Assembly: GCA_023299895.1 (NCBI GenBank)
Contig: JALZWI010000043.1
Location: 1-25,917, forward strand
DNA length: 25,917 nt
From: Arenicella sp.
GTDB lineage: Bacteria > Pseudomonadota > Gammaproteobacteria > Arenicellales > Arenicellaceae
Reading direction: 5' to 3'
Part shown: positions 23,472 through 25,917 of the stretch, piece after piece
Layout: every line of letters starts with the position of its first letter
Numbering within the stretch: the stretch's first letter is position 1
Notes under the pieces: generated by a model
Seen by the model: the letters and a program-made list of their open reading frames with translations, nothing else
Database searches by the model: none
Told to the model about the DNA's origin: nothing
Program-made: the position numbers and the translations under genes

Positions 23472-23978
23472 TTAACTCATATCTTGATAATGCAAAACCG
23501 ATGGCGTTTCACTAAAGAAATGATGCAATAACTCACGCCATTGTTGATACTCTTCTGACTCTCTAAGTCCTACCATATGATCTTCTGATTTTTGCCATTC
23601 CACTTGCAAAATATAGCGATTTTGATTTTCTATACAACGTTGTAAATGATGAGTGATGTAATCTGGCATCGAGCTGATGATTGTTTGAGCTTGTTCGAAA
23701 ACCTGCTCAAATGGCGTTTCTTGCCCTTCGACAATATCAAAAATAGTGATTTCTAGAACTTGAGTTTGTTCATCACAATAAGCAAAGCGTTGTTTCTTCA
23801 CTCCTTCTCTTTCGATGACTTCAAAAAACACCTCAAGTGGCCTTAACCAGAGTTTTTTGTCACCATAGAGTGCTCGATATATCACCATCAACTCTTGAGT
23901 TTCAGAGTCTTTGGCGCTATCAATTACTTGATAATAGTTGCCTTTAAAGTGCCGATATAAACCCTTTTTGAACGTCAT
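23472..23978 (-). CDS. DUF1653 - ABM-type monooxygenase-fold fusion protein
   Basis: A 168-residue cytosolic protein of two parts. Residues about 4-68 (GLYRHFKGNYYQVIDSAKDS and on to PLEVFFEVIEREG) are a DUF1653 domain, a small beta barrel of unknown function. Residues about 70-166 are an antibiotic-biosynthesis-monooxygenase (ABM) ferredoxin-like fold: VLEITIFDI, then SMPDYITHHLQRCIEN, YILQVEWQKSEDHMVGLRES and EYQQWRELLHHFF, in the family's order. ABM domains act in small-molecule oxidation or haem-type chemistry, but many members have no known substrate. It starts 18 bases after parE and is probably cotranscribed. An imperfect hairpin (23442-23467) lies just beyond the stop but has no U-tract. 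Domain calls good, function unknown. Confidence 0.85.
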   Translation of the reverse strand: MTFKKGLYRHFKGNYYQVIDSAKDSETQELMVIYRALYGDKKLWLRPLEVFFEVIEREGVKKQRFAYCDEQTQVLEITIFDIVEGQETPFEQVFEQAQTIISSMPDYITHHLQRCIENQNRYILQVEWQKSEDHMVGLRESEEYQQWRELLHHFFSETPSVLHYQDMS

Positions 23979-23996
23979 AATGACTTAAGCAGCCCT

Positions 23997-25889
23997 CTAT
24001 GCCACTTCGGCTTGATCGCCTTTTCTACTTAGCCATGATTTTCGAGCAGGCACCTGCTTTTTAGCCAATAACATATCCATCATTTTATTAGTGCCATCGC
24101 CCATACTAATGGTCATCTGCACTAAACGACGAGTATCTTCTCTCATGGTAGTTTCACGCAATTGGCTAGGATTCATTTCACCCAAACCTTTAAAGCGCTG
24201 GACATTAATTTTGGCATTGGCTTTTTCGGCTTTGATCTTTGCGATAATTTCGTCGTGCTCTTCATCGTCTAGTGCATAAAAAACTTGCTTGGCTTGATCA
24301 ATTCGATACAGCGGCGGCATTGCCACATATAAGTGCCCTGCTTCGACTAAACTTCTGAAGTGCTTAACAAATAAGGCGCACAATAATGTCGCAATATGCA
24401 GCCCATCAGAGTCGGCATCGGCAAGAATACAGACCTTTCCGTAGCGCAGCCCTTCTAAGCTATCTGAGCCTGGATCAACGCCAATCGCCACTGAAATATC
24501 GTGCACCTCTTGTGAGGCAAGCACTTGGCCAGATTCAACTTCCCAGGTATTTAAAATTTTACCGCGCAGTGGCATGATTGCTTGAGTTTTACGATTTCGT
24601 GCTTGTTTCGCTGAACCGCCCGCTGAATCACCCTCAACCAAAAAAAGTTCAGTAATATCAATATCTTCACTGGAGCAATCTGCTAGTTTACCTGGCAATG
24701 CGGGACCGCTGGTGATCTTTTTACGGGTGATCTTTTTAGCCGTTTTAAGTCGGCTTTGGGCATTCTCAATCGCCACCATGGCAATGCGCTCACCGGCTTC
24801 TAAGTTTTGATTTAACCACAAAGCAAAAGCATCTTTTACCTTCGGCGAAATAAATTGTGTGACGTCACGCGAGGATAACTTTTCTTTGGTCTGACCTGAA
24901 AATTGTGGGTCTTTCATACGTACCGATAAAACGTACTGACATGGTGCCCAAACATCATCTGGCGATAACTTAACGCCTTTAGGCAATAAATTTCGAAAAT
25001 CACAAAACTCACGTATTGCTTCAGTTAAACCTATTCGCAAACCATTTACATGGGTACCGCCTTGCACAGTTGGAATTAAGTTCACATAACTTTCGGTGAT
25101 AGCATCAGCTGTTTCTGGTGCCCATACTACGATCCATTCAACTTCTTCGTCGTCGCTGCCTTCTTTACCTTGGAAGCCTTGTTCTGGTAATCGTTCATTG
25201 TCGCCGAGCGAACCCAATAAATAGTCTTTTAAACCATCTTCGTAATACCAGCTTTGATTGTTTTTAGGCTCTATTTCATCTTCAAAATTGATCTTTAAGC
25301 GTGGGCATAAAACCGCTTTTGCGCGTAGCAAGCGAGATAAGCGACGAGCACTCACTTTAGGTGAATCAAAAAATACTGGATCTGGCCAGAATCGGATCGT
25401 AGTACCCGTATTTCGCTGCCCTACGGTGCCAATTTCTTCTAAGTCTTGCACCTTGGTGCCATCCGCAAAGGACATGTTGAATTCTTTGCCTTCACGCTTC
25501 ACCCACACTTCAACATTTTTTGATAAGGCATTTACTACTGAAATGCCGACACCATGTAAGCCACCAGAGAAACGATAATTCTTATTTGAGAACTTACCGC
25601 CAGAGTGTAGCCGCGTCATGATCACTTCGACACCCGGCACACCTTCTTCAGGATGTATGTCAACGGGCATACCACGACCGTCATCACTGACTTCAACAGA
25701 ACCATCTTTGAAGAGAGTGACATCAATGGTTTTACAGTGGCCGATAATCGCTTCATCGACACTGTTATCAACGACCTCTTGTACTAAATGATTAGGTCGC
25801 TCGGTTGATGTGTACATGCCTGGGCGCTTGCGCACAGGTTCTAAACCAGTTAATACCTCAATTGCGGAAGAATCGTAATCAGACGCCAT
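23997..25889 (-). CDS. parE: DNA topoisomerase IV subunit B
   Basis: The ATPase subunit of topoisomerase IV, which with ParC decatenates replicated chromosomes. The GHKL ATPase motifs are present: EVVDNSVDEA (N-box), DDGRGMPVD (G1), and SGGLHGVGISVVNALS (G2 region). The transducer region follows, then the TOPRIM domain with ELFLVEGDSAGGSA, PLRGKILNTWE and ADADSDGLHIATLLCALF (DxDxDG metal site). This last string and the 630-residue length are those of the enterobacterial type of ParE rather than GyrB, which carries a long insertion in this part of gammaproteobacteria. ATG 25889 gives the usual MASDYDSSAIEVLTGLEPV-type N-terminus. No parC is within the window; upstream neighbours lie beyond its end. 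Confidence 0.98.
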   Translation of the reverse strand: MASDYDSSAIEVLTGLEPVRKRPGMYTSTERPNHLVQEVVDNSVDEAIIGHCKTIDVTLFKDGSVEVSDDGRGMPVDIHPEEGVPGVEVIMTRLHSGGKFSNKNYRFSGGLHGVGISVVNALSKNVEVWVKREGKEFNMSFADGTKVQDLEEIGTVGQRNTGTTIRFWPDPVFFDSPKVSARRLSRLLRAKAVLCPRLKINFEDEIEPKNNQSWYYEDGLKDYLLGSLGDNERLPEQGFQGKEGSDDEEVEWIVVWAPETADAITESYVNLIPTVQGGTHVNGLRIGLTEAIREFCDFRNLLPKGVKLSPDDVWAPCQYVLSVRMKDPQFSGQTKEKLSSRDVTQFISPKVKDAFALWLNQNLEAGERIAMVAIENAQSRLKTAKKITRKKITSGPALPGKLADCSSEDIDITELFLVEGDSAGGSAKQARNRKTQAIMPLRGKILNTWEVESGQVLASQEVHDISVAIGVDPGSDSLEGLRYGKVCILADADSDGLHIATLLCALFVKHFRSLVEAGHLYVAMPPLYRIDQAKQVFYALDDEEHDEIIAKIKAEKANAKINVQRFKGLGEMNPSQLRETTMREDTRRLVQMTISMGDGTNKMMDMLLAKKQVPARKSWLSRKGDQAEVA

Positions 25890-25917
25890 AGGGAAAGTTT
25901 TGATATTTATTAGATTA

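Overview
The window comes from a moderately AT-rich gammaproteobacterium, probably marine. A 630-residue ParE of the enterobacterial type, a YheT-like hydrolase next to peptide deformylase, and a CsiV-like envelope protein (a gammaproteobacterial family) support the class. A sulfotransferase and an alginate-type O-acetylation pair fit a marine surface polysaccharide. The genus cannot be read from the sequence.

Layout. At 1-1326 (minus) lie the end-truncated YheT-like hydrolase and def; a CsiV-like lipid- or peptidoglycan-associated envelope protein is divergent at about 1414-1920 (plus). From 17528 down to 2002, 14 minus-strand genes form one tightly packed O-antigen unit: a winged-helix/Rossmann regulator, rmlB, rmlA, wzm, wzt, a SAM methyltransferase, a large GT2, a DPM1-like GT2, two rhamnosyltransferase-like GT2s, a WbpV-like reductase, a WbpL-like initiating transferase, a WbpM-like C6 dehydratase and a sulfotransferase. 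Most junctions are overlaps or gaps of a few bases, and three are one-base stop/start overlaps. The longest gap is 120 bases. The unit starts at a strong-looking sigma70 promoter whose -10 box overlaps an 8-bp-arm inverted repeat that also covers the GTG start of the regulator. This predicts autoregulation and an almost leaderless mRNA.

The divergent 428-base region 17529-17956 holds that promoter, a second inverted repeat and a broken 5' remnant of a PHP-domain gene. Then come an MBOAT O-acyltransferase and its AlgJ/AlgX-like SGNH partner (17957-20563, plus), and a convergent PhyH-family oxygenase (20606-21457, minus). An 827-base gene-poor stretch follows. Next is a solitary ZnuA-like periplasmic protein with eroded metal ligands and a Gly/Met repeat tail (22285-23268). 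The window ends with the parE-(DUF1653/ABM) pair (23472-25889, minus).

Working model (inference): the WbpM-WbpV-WbpL trio makes and loads a 2-acetamido-2,6-dideoxyhexose-1-phosphate onto undecaprenyl phosphate. The GT2 enzymes extend it with deoxysugars from the RmlA/RmlB branch. The methyltransferase may cap the chain, Wzt's C-terminal domain may recognise the cap, and Wzm/Wzt export the polymer. Sulfation, and O-acetylation from the divergent pair, would decorate it. RmlC and RmlD are not in the window, so the final dTDP sugar is not determined here.
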